From assembly GCA_037178625.1 (NCBI GenBank), contig CM074129.1, positions 620,001 to 684,000 on the forward strand: a stretch of 64,000 bases of DNA, given 5' to 3'. Shown here piece by piece: positions 31,426 to 41,871 of this stretch. The notes under the pieces are model-generated. The model ran no database searches. It saw only the letters and a list, made by a program, of their open reading frames with translations, and was not told the origin of the DNA. Every line of letters starts with the position of its first letter. Position 1 is the first letter of the stretch. This DNA comes from Skeletonema tropicum (Eukaryota; Bacillariophyta; Thalassiosirophyceae; Thalassiosirales; Thalassiosiraceae). The position numbers and the translations under genes are program-made.

Positions 31426-32358
31426 TCAGCATCCATGATATTGTGCAGCTGCCTCCCTCTGCGGACTCTTGGCTGCATCTACAGCAGCCTGATGCTCACG
31501 AAGAGTAGCCGCAAGAATATCTTTTTCGACCCAATTTACCTTGAAGAATTCCATCAGCGCCTTCATTGAATCATCATTTCCCTGTTTGGCGGCGATGATG
31601 TAATGTTTCACAGCTCTCTCGGTATTGTCATTTTCTAATTCACAACTTCCAAGAAGGAACCTCGCTGTGGGATGCCCACCAATTGAAGCTTCTTCCAGAT
31701 GTTGCACTGCCTTCCTAATATCCGTGTCAACACAATCCCCACTATTATACAAAGATGACAGTTTCAAATGCGCCTCAGCATTTCCCAAACATGCAGCTTT
31801 TGTATAACACTCTAATGCTCCACTATAGTTTCCTTTCATGTATTGAAATACTCCTTCATCGCATATCGCAACTGGGTCATTCGCCTCTACTCTTTTCATC
31901 CTTTGCTTATCAACTTCTTCATCTGTATAGGGGTTTGCTTCTCGACAGAATGGACACGATTGTTCAAGCCTCATCTCCGCCTCTCGAATCTTATTAGCAT
32001 GAACGCACCCTTTACAAATCAATTTACTGCAACGTGCCATCATACTACATTTCTTTGAGTCGAGTGGCAGAGGTAAACAGCAGATTGGGCAGTCACCACG
32101 ATGACTACTTTCCGGTTGCTTGAATAATAATTCATCACGTAATTCAGCCGTCTGATCTCTCAGCTCACGCAACTCAGCCGCTCGTTTTTTTCAGCCTCGT
32201 TTGTGTTCCTTCCTATGCTCCTTCTAGCATGTAATGCTGCAATATTTAGCAAGATAGCAAGCAGTGCAATTCTTCAATTTTATATCATCATTTTCTGCGA
32301 TGCCGCATGAAGCGCAACAGGATGTGTTTACCGTCGTATTAGTATTATCTTTGGACAT
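31426..32358 (-). pseudogene. MYND + SEL1 gene with two in-frame stops
   Basis: Reading from the ATG at 32358, one uninterrupted frame of 311 codons reproduces the whole family protein except for TAG at codon 45 (32224-32226), where paralogues have Gln in YCS..CQ, and TGA at codon 56 (32191-32193), where paralogues have Cys in HKRACK. Both lie in the MYND finger. Downstream the frame is perfect: CPICCLPLPL, CSKLICKGCVHANK...CPFCREANP, and four SEL1 repeats (ALECYTKAACLGNAEAHLKL, VQHLEEASIGGHPTARFLLG, KHYIIAAKQGNDDSMK). An alternative start inside the frame could still make the RING-like/SEL1 part. Without readthrough the full protein cannot be made. Confidence 0.7.
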
Positions 32359-32580
32359 ATTATTTTAACGCCACTCCAAAATATTATCCCAAGTTCCTCA
32401 ACATGAGGCAACACAAGAAGCTCAATTTAAACACAACATGTGTGGTTGTGGTATGAGCTATGTGGAGGCAGGCCGTCATTGGTCATAGCTCAATTGCTCG
32501 CTTGTGATGCGATGTGCGAGCGAGGTTGCGGAGCGGTGGCCTGGGCGCGCCATCAATAAGACGGGCATCTCACCACGTAG

Positions 32581-32620
32581 CTCTACAGTCTACAGCTCTA
32601 CAGCTCTACAGCTCTACAGC
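32581..32620. repeat. (CTCTACAG)n short tandem repeat
   Basis: About five imperfect units of CTCTACAG/TCTACAG in a row. Confidence 0.85.
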
Positions 32621-32699
32621 TGCTTGGATGGTAGGCAGTGGTGTGCACAAGGGTGAGACAAGGGTGGCAGCAATCTCATCTTTGCTGACAAATCCTCTT

Positions 32700-33075
32700 T
32701 GTGGCTATGTTCTTTTTGAGTCACTGCTCAGAAACTTACCACTACACAAACGATTCCACCGTTGATTTCTTGCCGGGAAATGTCCACAAGATGCAGCTGC
32801 AGCTAAGTTGATTTTGTCGAAATCATGATATGGCAACCAAAACTGAGATTGGCACCTTTAAGTTCAGAAGCAAAGGGTAAACGAAATAAGTATATCATCT
32901 TATGATGCCTACTTCTAGAAGCAGTATCCAAAATATTGTGCAGCTGCCTCCCTGTGCGGACTCTTGGCTGCATCAACAGCGGCCTGATGATCACGAAGAG
33001 TAGCAGCAAGAACATCTTTTTCGACCCATTTTGCCTTGAAGAATTCCATAAGCACATCCAGTTCATGGCCATTTT
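32700..33075 (-). pseudogene. 3' fragment of a MYND/SEL1 gene (tandem duplicate)
   Basis: The minus strand encodes MEFFKAKWVEKDVLAATLRD, then HQAAVDAAKSPHREAAAQY and a stop at 32915, clearly the last ~45 codons of the neighbouring gene (FFKVNWVEKDILAATLREHQ...). Its 3' flank at 32710-32850 also matches the flank at 31150-31330 (for example TTGATTTCTTGCC.G.AAATG). Nothing upstream of 33075 continues the gene. It is a truncated tandem duplication. Confidence 0.7.
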
Positions 33076-33300
33076 CTGTCTCTCTTATATTTTGTGTTCT
33101 TGCTTCTTGCTAGAGAGGTACTTCTAAAGAAGTACTTAACTTCTAAAGAAGTACTTATCTACTTGTTGGCAACAACCAATAACAACCAGCTACTTGAGCA
33201 GCCATCCGCACGATTAAAGACACGCCAACCACCAAAACCGCACCAGAGCAATCACAATTAGAATGCTTTTCGGCCTTGTTATACGATTGGAGGAGTGGAG

Positions 33301-33582
33301 ATGATTCTTCTATCCTTCCTCGGCGACGGCCGAGACAGAACATCAAACTCAACCTTGCCGATCCCCCTATCCCCATCACAGTATCCGCCTCCTGCTCCAG
33401 ATCTAAAAAGACGACAGACTTTTTTCGGCATCAATGACGAAGGCGGTACAAATAATGATGACGATGGAGATCATCATGGACATGGAGCAATGTGCTCATT
33501 CACTACGGATTCTCGGCGATCTGTAGTGTTAGCCTATCCAGCAGTGCAGCAGATTGCTTCTCAGCGAATATTGATGGTATGA
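33301..33582 (+). CDS. Hypothetical 93-aa ORF
   Basis: The first ATG is at 33301 (MILLSFLGDGRDR). The sequence is Pro/Ser-rich, then Asp/His-rich (NNDDDGDHHGHGAM). No family recognised. A GTATGA after ILM could be a splice donor. Low certainty. Confidence 0.25.
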   Translation: MILLSFLGDGRDRTSNSTLPIPLSPSQYPPPAPDLKRRQTFFGINDEGGTNNDDDGDHHGHGAMCSFTTDSRRSVVLAYPAVQQIASQRILMV

Positions 33583-33656
33583 GAAAGGTGAGCACAGTTC
33601 TGTAATCCTCTCGGAGTTCATATCCGGTGTGTGGGGCTTTAGGTTATGTATCTGAT

Positions 33657-34559
33657 TTAGTTCGGATCACCAGGTGTTCCATTGAAGTCGCCCTCTACAG
33701 AGACAGCTCCCATTTCCATTTGCTGAACGACATCATTTGATTCATTGACAACTTCGAGGTTGCGTCCAAGAAAGGTGGTATCCTCAGGAACCATCGTTCC
33801 TCCGCCGCAAAAGCAGCACTCGTCCCATGGGGTTTTGCCTTCGCTATTAGTCAAGTTGACGTCCGAGCTCGAATCACGGAGAGATTCACATCCGAGTTCG
33901 ATGTTTGGATCTTCGTACCAGAAACAGTCACGTCCAAGGGGATCGACAAAATTTCCAGATTGACACACCATCCTTTGAGTGGGACGGCGAGTTGAAGGAG
34001 CATGCGTCGGAACGGGCGTCGGGGCGTGCGTTGGCTCATCAGTCAGAACATCAGTCGGATTATAAGTGGGTGTCGCATCAGTTGGCTCATAAGTCGCATC
34101 AGTCGGAACATACGTCGGATAATAAGTGGGCATTGCTGTCTCAATGCTCATCGAGACACTCGAGACACTCATGCTCGTGGGGTGACATTTGGCCGCCTTC
34201 GACTTGGCAGCTTTGCTCTCCATGCTCAAGCTTGGGCTGAGCGAAGAGTTGCCAGTCGTGTCGGTCGTGCTCACAGACATGGGCACAGATTGATCGATGC
34301 ACTTCGCCGCCTTGGCAGATGATTTGACCATCTTGGAATCCTTGGCCGTCTTGGAAGAGTGGGTCGAGGAAGAAGGAAGACTGAGAGTCTTCGAAGACTT
34401 GGCGGTGACGTCCGATCCCTCGCTGACCGAGGAGGATTTACCAGCCTTTGGACGTGGGTCAACGCTGAAGATGTGGTACGCCTTGGACGATTTTGTGGAA
34501 GCCGCCGCAGCAGCAGCAGTGGCCATGGCAAGGAGAAGGGATGCGATGCGGAAGTTCAT
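33657..34559 (-). CDS. Silaffin-like secreted cell-wall protein
   Basis: Start at ATG 34559; 300 aa. Residues 1-20 are a clear signal peptide (MNFRIASLLLAMATAAAAAA). Residues ~21-145 are Ser/Lys-rich with many K-x-x-K pairs (KSSK, KTAKDSKMVK, SAKAAK, KAAKSKAAK), the spacing seen in silaffins and other silica-forming peptides, where lysines become polyamine-modified and serines phosphorylated. Residues ~143-197 are PT repeats (YPTYVPTDATYEPTDATPTY). Then comes a six-to-eight-Cys domain: CQSGNFVDPLGRDCFWY ... CESL ... PWDECCFCGGG, a module frequent in secreted diatom proteins. The C-terminal tail is acidic. I infer an extracellular or silica-vesicle role; homology is by composition and motif, not by alignment. 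Confidence 0.75.
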   Translation of the reverse strand: MNFRIASLLLAMATAAAAAASTKSSKAYHIFSVDPRPKAGKSSSVSEGSDVTAKSSKTLSLPSSSTHSSKTAKDSKMVKSSAKAAKCIDQSVPMSVSTTDTTGNSSLSPSLSMESKAAKSKAAKCHPTSMSVSSVSMSIETAMPTYYPTYVPTDATYEPTDATPTYNPTDVLTDEPTHAPTPVPTHAPSTRRPTQRMVCQSGNFVDPLGRDCFWYEDPNIELGCESLRDSSSDVNLTNSEGKTPWDECCFCGGGTMVPEDTTFLGRNLEVVNESNDVVQQMEMGAVSVEGDFNGTPGDPN

Positions 34560-34834
34560 GTTGATAGTAGTGAAGTGAAAGTGGTTGTGATAAGAAATTA
34601 TGAGTTCTTGGAGAGCAAAGCATCGGCTGGAGCACGTGCTCTTTTTGACTCCCGTTTGCAGAGAGGAGATTCCACAAGATTTAATTCGCTCATTGTTCTT
34701 TGTCCCGGGACCCTTGGTGCGTGTCACGTATCTATTGTACCATACTCATGATGTAGTACGACACGATACTCAGAGGGTAATATTTCAAAATCTCATCTTG
34801 CACCTCTCGACTCTCATTGCGTCATTCGATTGCA
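34560..34834. other. Upstream region of the silaffin-like gene
   Basis: Contains the presumed promoter of the minus-strand gene. A splice-acceptor-like TTGCAG at about 34834 precedes the pseudogene on the plus strand. Confidence 0.3.
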
Positions 34835-35670
34835 GGATTTCTTTATTGACCGAGCCGAGAGCGTCACCGCAGAGAGAATTTCAAAGATGCTGAATTCCGA
34901 CCTGAGTGCTCGGCTGAAAAGTTTGCTGCTGGAAGATCCACCCTCGTCCTCGTCCGAACCTAAGAAAAATGACACACTTCTGCAGAGAAAACAGCTCGAA
35001 GAAATCTCATCTACGAAGTCGCATCATACGACAGCTCCATCTCTTTCAGAGCAAATGATGGCAACTGGAGCCTGAAAGAAGAACAAAGAAATGAAGAGCA
35101 AAAGCGAGCGAAAAATACCACGTTTGGCACGAAGAAGGGTTTCTTCAGAAGAATAATGCCAAAAAAGTTCATTTGGATACGCGTAGTATTGCCTTTCAAA
35201 AGGTGAGAAGCTACAAATTCTTTCTCTAACCCCAGCGCAGCAGCAGCAGCGGAACAATCTCATTGTGGAATTGAATCCCAAAGGTAGCACTATGTCTCGA
35301 AAGTGCTTGTCGCAAGAGGACTTTGTGCCGCCATCCAACACAGAAAGCTCGTCTACTCCCAGTCTCGTCTACTCCCAGTGCTAGCCCTCTTTATCTACCC
35401 GAGGTCCAAGATGCTCTATCGTCTCATCTCCAATCTGATCAGTCCACATGGGCATCTCCTACATTTCTCACCTCTCTTTCCCAGCATCCAACGCTGTCAA
35501 AAGGATGCAATGATCCTAGGTACATGGCAGCATTGGAGAGCATGAAAACACATCCGAAAGATACCATAGAAAAGTTGAAGGCGGACGAGCCAGAGATACT
35601 GCATTGGCTGATGGAATTTCTAGGTGTTATGGGAGATCATGTGATAAGAGGCCTTGCTTGCTCTACTTAG
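34835..35670 (+). pseudogene. Decayed gene with STI1/DP-like C-terminal domain
   Basis: Pieces in different frames form one protein: DFFIDRAESVTAERISKMLN, LLEDPPSSSSEPKKND, then (shift near 35069) LKEEQRNEEQKRAKNTTFG, (shift near 35147) NNAKKVHLDTRSIAFQK, a possible intron, NNLIVELNPKGSTMSRKCLS, and (after a 16-bp duplication) SPLYLPEVQDALSSHLQSDQ and NDPRYMAALESMKTHPKDTI ... WLMEFLGVMGDH. The last part resembles the DP/STI1 helical domain of chaperone-linked proteins (DPR..AAL..M...P...). The 16-mer CTCGTCTACTCCCAGT is directly repeated near 35350, causing one frameshift. The C-terminus is cut by the foldback element at about 35645. Confidence 0.55.
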
Positions 35671-35995
35671 AGAGAGGCTTGACCTGAGAGTTAGTAAGAT
35701 AATGAGGCCAAACAAGCTGCATTCAGGCTACTTATTCAGAGCCAGCAGCCGGCCAGTCATTGGCTGGCAGGATTTGGAATGACCCACAAGATGCTTGGAT
35801 ACCGGTCATTGAATGACCGGCACCCACGCATCTTGTGGATCATTGCATCACCTGCATGCATGGCCCGAGCGAACGCACAACACAGCTAAGTAGCTGGCGA
35901 GCTCTCTAGAGATTAGTTATTGTTTGGCCTCATTATCTTATTGTACTAACTCTCAGGTCAAGCCTCTCTCTAGAGCAAGCAAGGCCTCTTTTGTC
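35645..35995. mobile_element. Foldback element with ~70-bp inverted arms
   Basis: The left arm, from AAGAGGCCTTGCTTGCTCTA through GAGAGGCTTGACCTGAGAGT to ATGAGGCCAAACAA, is found inverted at about 35915-35992. Inside, a second inverted pair (CCACAAGATGC ... GCATCTTGTGG) surrounds a core GGTCATTGAATGACC. So nearly the whole 350 bp can form one hairpin. It interrupts the preceding pseudogene, and its right end overlaps the AGGCCTCTTTT upstream block of B gene copy 3. Confidence 0.65.
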
Positions 35996-36031
35996 TTTGA
36001 CCCACAATCATGATTTACCAGCTCTCGCTCA
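35981..36031 (+). promoter_or_regulatory. Conserved upstream element of B gene copy 3
   Basis: AAGGCCTCTTTT followed by TTTACCAGCTCTCGCTCA, about 190 bp before the ATG at 36204; also the GTCAACTTACTTC leader at about 36158. Same arrangement as copies 2, 4 and 5. Confidence 0.45.
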
Positions 36032-36203
36032 GGGCACATCAGCATGAAGCGAATTGGGAACAGAACCAGAACGCTGCATTGGAAGAAAAGACGTCCATAA
36101 AATAACAACTTGCAACACTCTGCCGAGCCCAAACGCAACAAGCTACGCTACATACTTGTCAACTTACTTCCTGAAGCCAAATAACCACATCCTCCTCTCG
36201 ACA

Positions 36204-36605
36204 ATGTTCACCGCCAGATCAACCAAGATGACTCCTTCTTCAACTTCAAGCTCCGAACCAGTGCACACAACTACTGCACCCTGCCACCAGGAGCCGATAG
36301 AAATCGATATCGATGCCCTGACTGCAGAAGACCTGCAATCACTGAAACAAGACGACCCGTTCCTCTACTATTCTATCCCCGTTGTCCGGAGGGCAGAGTT
36401 CAGTCTTGAGGAGCCCGATATGTCTCATTCCAGTTTCAAAGGATCTACTACCGTCAAGCGACGAACAAGAGTATCATATGAGTGTCATACGGATCTTCTG
36501 TTGGATGATCTCTTGGAAGATTTCGAAGACGAGGAATGTGATGAATCAGCTTTGGAGCAGATTAATTTTGACTTTTCCCAGTTGCTTGATCTGTATGCTA
36601 GATAG
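36204..36605 (+). CDS. Small acidic protein, family B, copy 3 (intact)
   Basis: A 133-aa intact member starting MFTARSTKMTPSSTSS at the ATG 36204 (longer in-frame sequence upstream is leader). It keeps EPVHTTTAPCHQEPIEIDID, the signature SLKQDDPFLYYSIPVVRRAE, KGSTTVKRRTRVSYECHTDL and the acidic tail LLEDFEDEECDESALEQ, ending SQLLDLYAR. Compared with copy 2 it lacks the FNIKKDQSS segment and six residues of the SLKESLKGS loop. The indels are in frame, suggesting selection for an intact protein. Function is unknown. Confidence 0.7.
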   Translation: MFTARSTKMTPSSTSSSEPVHTTTAPCHQEPIEIDIDALTAEDLQSLKQDDPFLYYSIPVVRRAEFSLEEPDMSHSSFKGSTTVKRRTRVSYECHTDLLLDDLLEDFEDEECDESALEQINFDFSQLLDLYAR

Positions 36606-38273
36606 AAGTAGCAATAACGATAAGACACGAAATGAAAATGTTACTCCTACCATGATGTAATGATAGAAGAGAGTAGAACTAGAACAGTGATGAATCAGCA
36701 TCAATACCTAATAGCTAAACTAAAATGTGTCGAAAAATAGTCAGCTGAACTGCAACAATATTTATGACGGAAACCTGGCTACGTTGACTAGAGCTCAGAT
36801 CCGTCGCTTTCCTTCATTAAAATGGAGCACAAAGCCCTCGACAAAATGAGCCTATGAGCCAACCAAGTAATGTAGGTAATGAAGTAGTAGTTATCATCGC
36901 CTTCGTCAAGTACAATCAACTCCGGCTCTAAATCGTGCAACTACGCTCTAACCAGTCAAAATGTAGAAGTAAAAATGCATCAATTGAGTCAAACTTGGCT
37001 CAGACTTCTCACAGAGAGAGCTAGTGGAATTGAAGGCAAGATTGCTGAAATTGGCTCTCTAGAGATATTGAGTGCTGCATACTACTTAATGTTGACGATT
37101 ATCTGAGTACGATTTGAATTTAAAGTAATTACAGTTACGGAAATTTCTATTATGGTTCTACTCTCTTCTCTCTAGGTATCATTCATGGTGACATCTCAGT
37201 TACATACTTATTCCAGCGTACAACTTTTACGTACGATCATTTTTGAATACTCATTTCTCACTTATTCTTTCTGCTCGAAAACATGCTACTACTTGAACTT
37301 TAGAGAGAGCACCTCCATACTTTTATCATGAGCCGCTTTGACACCGCTGATGGCAATACTCTGGCACTGAGAATCCATATTGGCCCAGTGGGGAAGGATC
37401 TGGGCAAATTTTTTCCATGGGCTGGAGGTGAATTCGACTGCCAAAAATTGGCATTGGATTAGTACAGAGATAACCGAATTCGAATTCATGAACCTCCTCA
37501 ACGCCAGCCTAAGGAAGGCTAGCCTCTCTAGCTCTATCCCAAGCCGTAGACATCAAGTGAACCTCCTCAATGCCAAATGAATCGAAGACAACAGAGCAGA
37601 GCCCCCCAGGCAGGAGGCCCCAGGTTAGGACCCGAGAAGAGAGAAGACCGGCAGAGACGTTAGTACACTTATGTTACGTATCGTATGTATTGTAGATACG
37701 AAATATCCGCCCACTTTTGCAAATCCCTATGAGAAACTATGGTATTGTATTGTAAACCGTCCCAACCCCCAACTAACAAGAGAGAAATAATCACATCAGA
37801 TCCTCATAGGAGCGGATCAGCTTTGGACAAGAATGTATAAATACATAGGTGTTGTTGCAAATAATCTTGGTTTTGTGTGATGTTCAAATCAGTTCAATAT
37901 TCCTCTCTTGTTTGCGTGTTCCGGGCAAGGTTAAGAGCAACAACCATTGAAGCACTACAAATCCCCCTTTCTCTTCTCTCTCTCTCTCTCTCGATTGGTA
38001 TACCTAGTTTTATCAACGTAAACTGCCTCTCTTGGAACCCTTGTCTTGACTTGATACTCTCCCTCCCCCCCTTGACGAGAGTATTCTGTGCCGTTTTTCT
38101 TTGCAGTTGACGGAATGAAGAGACAATGGTGGGACAAAGAAGGCACAATAATTCGTTTTTTGTTTAAATATTATCTTTTAGAGTTACCCTTCGTCTTTAG
38201 CGTAGCAACATCCTATCTCTAGTACATTGTTCATTCACATACGACGTCGTTGTCGAATATATAGTTGTCCCAA
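36606..38273. other. Intergenic region without recognised genes
   Basis: A repeated phrase TGAACCTCCTCAA.GCCA occurs at 37490 and 37560, and a CT tract at about 37970-37993. No protein-like frame was found. Confidence 0.4.
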
Positions 38274-38313
<40 letters not shown>

Positions 38314-38314
38314 T
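38274..38314. repeat. (CT)n(TA)n microsatellite
   Basis: About eight CT units followed directly by about eleven TA units, just at the end of the small ORF on the minus strand. Confidence 0.95.
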
Positions 38315-38622
38315 CAACCACGAAACGAAGAAGCCGCACCACTATCACTATTCCAAATCAAACTACTCAAATTCCAATCTTGCCTCATATCATCATGTGC
38401 ATTCACCATCTCGGCTCTGGTTGGCGAATAGGATGTTGTTACCAGCGAAGACGACGACACACTAATACGAGATTGTAATACGTTCCAAAAGCATTGAATT
38501 GATGATGATGATTCGTCATTATTTAGGCATTGGGTTGTTGCTGCTTCTTTGTTGTTGGTGGTGGTGAGGAGGCATGATTGGAGGAGGTGGATGGGTGATG
38601 TCGATTCTGGTTGTTGTGGCAT
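38314..38622 (-). CDS. Hypothetical 102-aa protein
   Basis: ATG-started frame MPQQPESTSPIHLLQSCLLT, Ser/Asn/Gln-rich with a stretch SSSSIQCFWNVLQSRISVSS. Composition fits other diatom genes, but there is no domain and no paralogue in the window. Tentative. Confidence 0.3.
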   Translation of the reverse strand: MPQQPESTSPIHLLQSCLLTTTNNKEAATTQCLNNDESSSSIQCFWNVLQSRISVSSSSLVTTSYSPTRAEMVNAHDDMRQDWNLSSLIWNSDSGAASSFRG

Positions 38623-40761
38623 GTTTATATATAATATATTTTAGCGGATGATGGATATGATGATGATGTGATGATGAAGATTTTTTGTTTCAACGGCTGC
38701 TGTTTTGTTTTGCGACGAGTGGTTGATGATAAAAAGTTATTATTTTGAGAATCGAATGGTTAGTGCAGGATGGAGAGCAACGGCGAGATCTTAGATCGGC
38801 TGGAGGAATAGGAAGATAACGGTGGCTGGTGTAATGTTCTTGATGTGTATGATAATGAATGCACGATAACGAACAACAAAACAAGCTTGAGCTCTACATA
38901 CACCGGATCGGGCTGGGCTGAGATGAAGGCTGGGCGGGGCAGGGGCTGGGCTGTTCTGATTGAGAGGGCTGTACTCCAAGCGGTACTCAAAAGATCCATT
39001 AAAGATCCATTACCTGATCGACCCAGATTGATCGTTTCCTCTTGCTCGCTCTTTGCTCTTTGCTCTTCCGCTCTTTGTTCTCTGATCTCTGAACATAACA
39101 GCATGATGTTGCAGCGCAGTAACCATGAAGATAGAACTGTAAAGCTAAATAGAAGATGGCACTTAAGTAGTAGTAAACGATGAAGTTGTTGAGCAAGAAC
39201 AACGATGATGTGGGGTGCCTCTCTCTAGAGATCTAAAGGAAGATTCAGCTGAGATTGCAGAGAGAAAAAGAAGATTTCTCCTACATACTCCTCAATGAAT
39301 GTCTGAGACCCACTATTTACTTACAACATACTTATGCTCGAGCTCGAAAAGATCGTTACATATGACAATTATCGAAATCATGAAAGCTGCGTGTTGGGAA
39401 GTGTGATGTAGATCGTGTGGCATAGTGGTGAAAATCCCAGCAGGAAATCTGCAGAGAGGTGATATCAGGCGAAAGTGTCTTGGAGCTCACACAACAACAA
39501 CAACAACAACAACAACAACATATCAATACTATTCGAAGTATCACCTTATTGTATCTATTGCAGAAGTACCGTTTACTCATGTTGATTTTGTAGTCGCTAA
39601 TGTCATGTCACACGCTTGCATTGATCAACTCTGTTGACTCTTTTTTTTTCTCTTGACATTTCTGAAACATCATCGTTTTCAAAAATCAATAGATGCTCCT
39701 ATTATCATCTCTCTGTCGCTATTATATCGGTTTCCTGACCCACATTATTTGTAATAACCTGAACATTTAGAAAATACTCTTCTTACGCCTTTTAGTGTCA
39801 TGGATTTCACATTTCTATACAGTGTGTTTTTGAACCTCATCGTCTCCAAAGGTTGTCGTTCTTTGGCGAGTACGAGCGGCGCAGCGAGGATGAGCTGTGT
39901 TTATCGCAATAATGGTATAAATCGATTCAGGGTAAAGAAGAGCTTCCCGATGGTTGTTAATTTGTTGATTTTCATTTTTTGGACCCATGCTTTGAAAATT
40001 CTGGGTCTGGCGGTGGACGGCAGAGGAGCTGTGCAGAAATTGACCGTATTTGACCGATTCGATTGGCACAAAGTCGTCCAATCGAGCTGATTATAAGCCT
40101 AATCGATAGAAGAGATCAAGGGCTTTCCAAAACGACACTTATCGCTCTCCTGCGACCATTTCCTGCGGAGAAAACTCCAATAGACGGAAATTGAATAATT
40201 TGATGGGTGTAATGTGATGCTCAGAGTGGATGAAAGAAACAAACAACCGCTGCACTGCCTTCCAAATCATCTAATATCGATAGAGGAGATTGGGGGGGTT
40301 TGTATTGATATCCTCATTGTCATGGTTGGATGTTTCTTGGCGGAGAAAAGTCTCTCTGGAAATACGTGAATTTGAAGTGTGGAGAATTGGTATGCGTTGA
40401 GAAAGGTTGAGAAATTGGATTATGAGAGGATTAGAAGAATTGATGTGTGCTCTTGTAGCAGCGTGTGATATTATTGATGAAGTGATAACAATACTAAGAT
40501 AGTGTGACGATGAGGATATCGTAGTACTGCTGAAGAATTGATCTTCATGCTTGGCTTGGTGCCTCCTCTGCTTCTTTCTCCGCACCACAAATCTTTTTTA
40601 AATTATTCTGACGCCCACCACGACCAAATCATCATCAACACAGCAACAACACAACATCGATCTCACTACACAATCTTGCTATTGTAATCTATCTCATGGT
40701 CTAAAGTTAATCTATCAAGAAATAACGCATCGCATCGTATGGGCTTTCTCAGAGGTTTGCT
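38623..40761. other. Intergenic region
   Basis: Contains a perfect (CAA)n tract at 39491-39520 and several unconvincing frames (for example 38845-39183, 39800-40090). No RNA gene or repeat family was recognised. Confidence 0.4.
39491..39520. repeat. (CAA)n microsatellite
   Basis: Ten consecutive CAA units in non-coding sequence. Confidence 0.95.
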
Positions 40762-41871
40762 TCATATTCTCATATCATAGTCATTCTCAGTCATAGCCAC
40801 AATCCAAGGATGCATCAACGCCTCTTGTGCCGTACACCTCTTTCTCGGATCTCTCCTCAACAAACTCCTCACAAAGTCCATACACAACGGTGACTTATTC
40901 CTCCATCCCGCCGAAGGAAAATCAAAGTGTCCTCTCGACACAGCATCGAATATCTCACGGTCATCATCACCATTGAATGGCGGATATCCACACAGCAAAA
41001 TGTACGCAATAATGCCAGTCGACCAAATGTCCGTGGGGGCAGAGTAATTGCACTTGAGAAGCTCCGGTGACATGTAATACGCTGTTCCCACGGGATTGGA
41101 CAGATTGGGTTCCATACCGGGCACATGCCGTCTTGACAAACCAAAGTCAATCAACTTGATTGGTGAATCTTCCTCGGAGGTTTCAAAGAGGATGTTTTCA
41201 GGCTTGATGTCACGATGGACAATCCCATTGGCATGGAGGTATGCCACCGCCTCCAATAGTGACTTGATGATACGTGCGGCCGACTGTTCCTCAAAGCACC
41301 CTTGATCGGACGTACGGTCAATAATCCGATCGAACAACTCGCCTCCACTACACTTCTCGGTAACAATATGCACATAGTTCATGTCCTCATACACATTGAC
41401 CAATCGCATCACAGCCGAGTGATCTACCGAGGCCAACAAGTCCACCTCACGACGGAGATGGTCCAATCGTTGGATCTTGGACTTTTCGATGGATTTGACG
41501 GCATGTGACTGACCTGTTGGACGGTGTAGACATTCACGAACTGTGCCGTAGTGACCTGTGCCCAGGACGGTGGGGAAGACGATGTAATCGTTGAGGATGT
41601 TGGATGGACGGCCCATGATGGGGTAGAGCTTTTGGTTGTTTTGTATTTGGGCGTCGTCCATGATTTGTTGGGGCGCTCGCATCGTAGTAGTGCTGCTGCG
41701 GGCCGAGGAAGAGGAGGAGTCACCGCAGCTTGATGAGGCGGCAGTAGAGGCAGTACCTTGTTGTTCCATCATCTTGAAGTCTTCGACGGATTTGGTGAGG
41801 TCTTCGATGGATTTGGTGAGGTCTTCGACGCTCACGCGTCGGTTGCTTGGGGAGGCTGATACTCTGCACAT
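40762..41871 (-). CDS. CaMK-type Ser/Thr protein kinase 3
   Basis: A 369-aa kinase from the ATG at 41871 ([14 protein letters not shown]; the frame continues upstream only to a TTG). The N-terminus has a triple heptad-like repeat ([19 protein letters not shown]), then Ser-rich sequence. The pre-kinase motif is [18 protein letters not shown], where kinases 1 and 2 have CPVTGH. Catalytic features: GTGHYG loop, AVKSIEKSK Lys, RREVDLL Glu, [55 protein letters not shown] and [16 protein letters not shown]. It is closer to kinase 1 (15406) than to kinase 2 and on the same strand. No EF-hand or calmodulin-binding tail. Likely active. Confidence 0.88.
   Translation of the reverse strand: MCRVSASPSNRRVSVEDLTKSIEDLTKSVEDFKMMEQQGTASTAASSSCGDSSSSSARSSTTTMRAPQQIMDDAQIQNNQKLYPIMGRPSNILNDYIVFPTVLGTGHYGTVRECLHRPTGQSHAVKSIEKSKIQRLDHLRREVDLLASVDHSAVMRLVNVYEDMNYVHIVTEKCSGGELFDRIIDRTSDQGCFEEQSAARIIKSLLEAVAYLHANGIVHRDIKPENILFETSEEDSPIKLIDFGLSRRHVPGMEPNLSNPVGTAYYMSPELLKCNYSAPTDIWSTGIIAYILLCGYPPFNGDDDREIFDAVSRGHFDFPSAGWRNKSPLCMDFVRSLLRRDPRKRCTAQEALMHPWIVAMTENDYDMRI

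Noticed and set aside
39800..40090. 96-aa ORF MDFTFLYSVFLNLIVSKG
   Set aside because: Hydrophobic start but no continuity, no domain, and opposing frames of equal length; judged chance.
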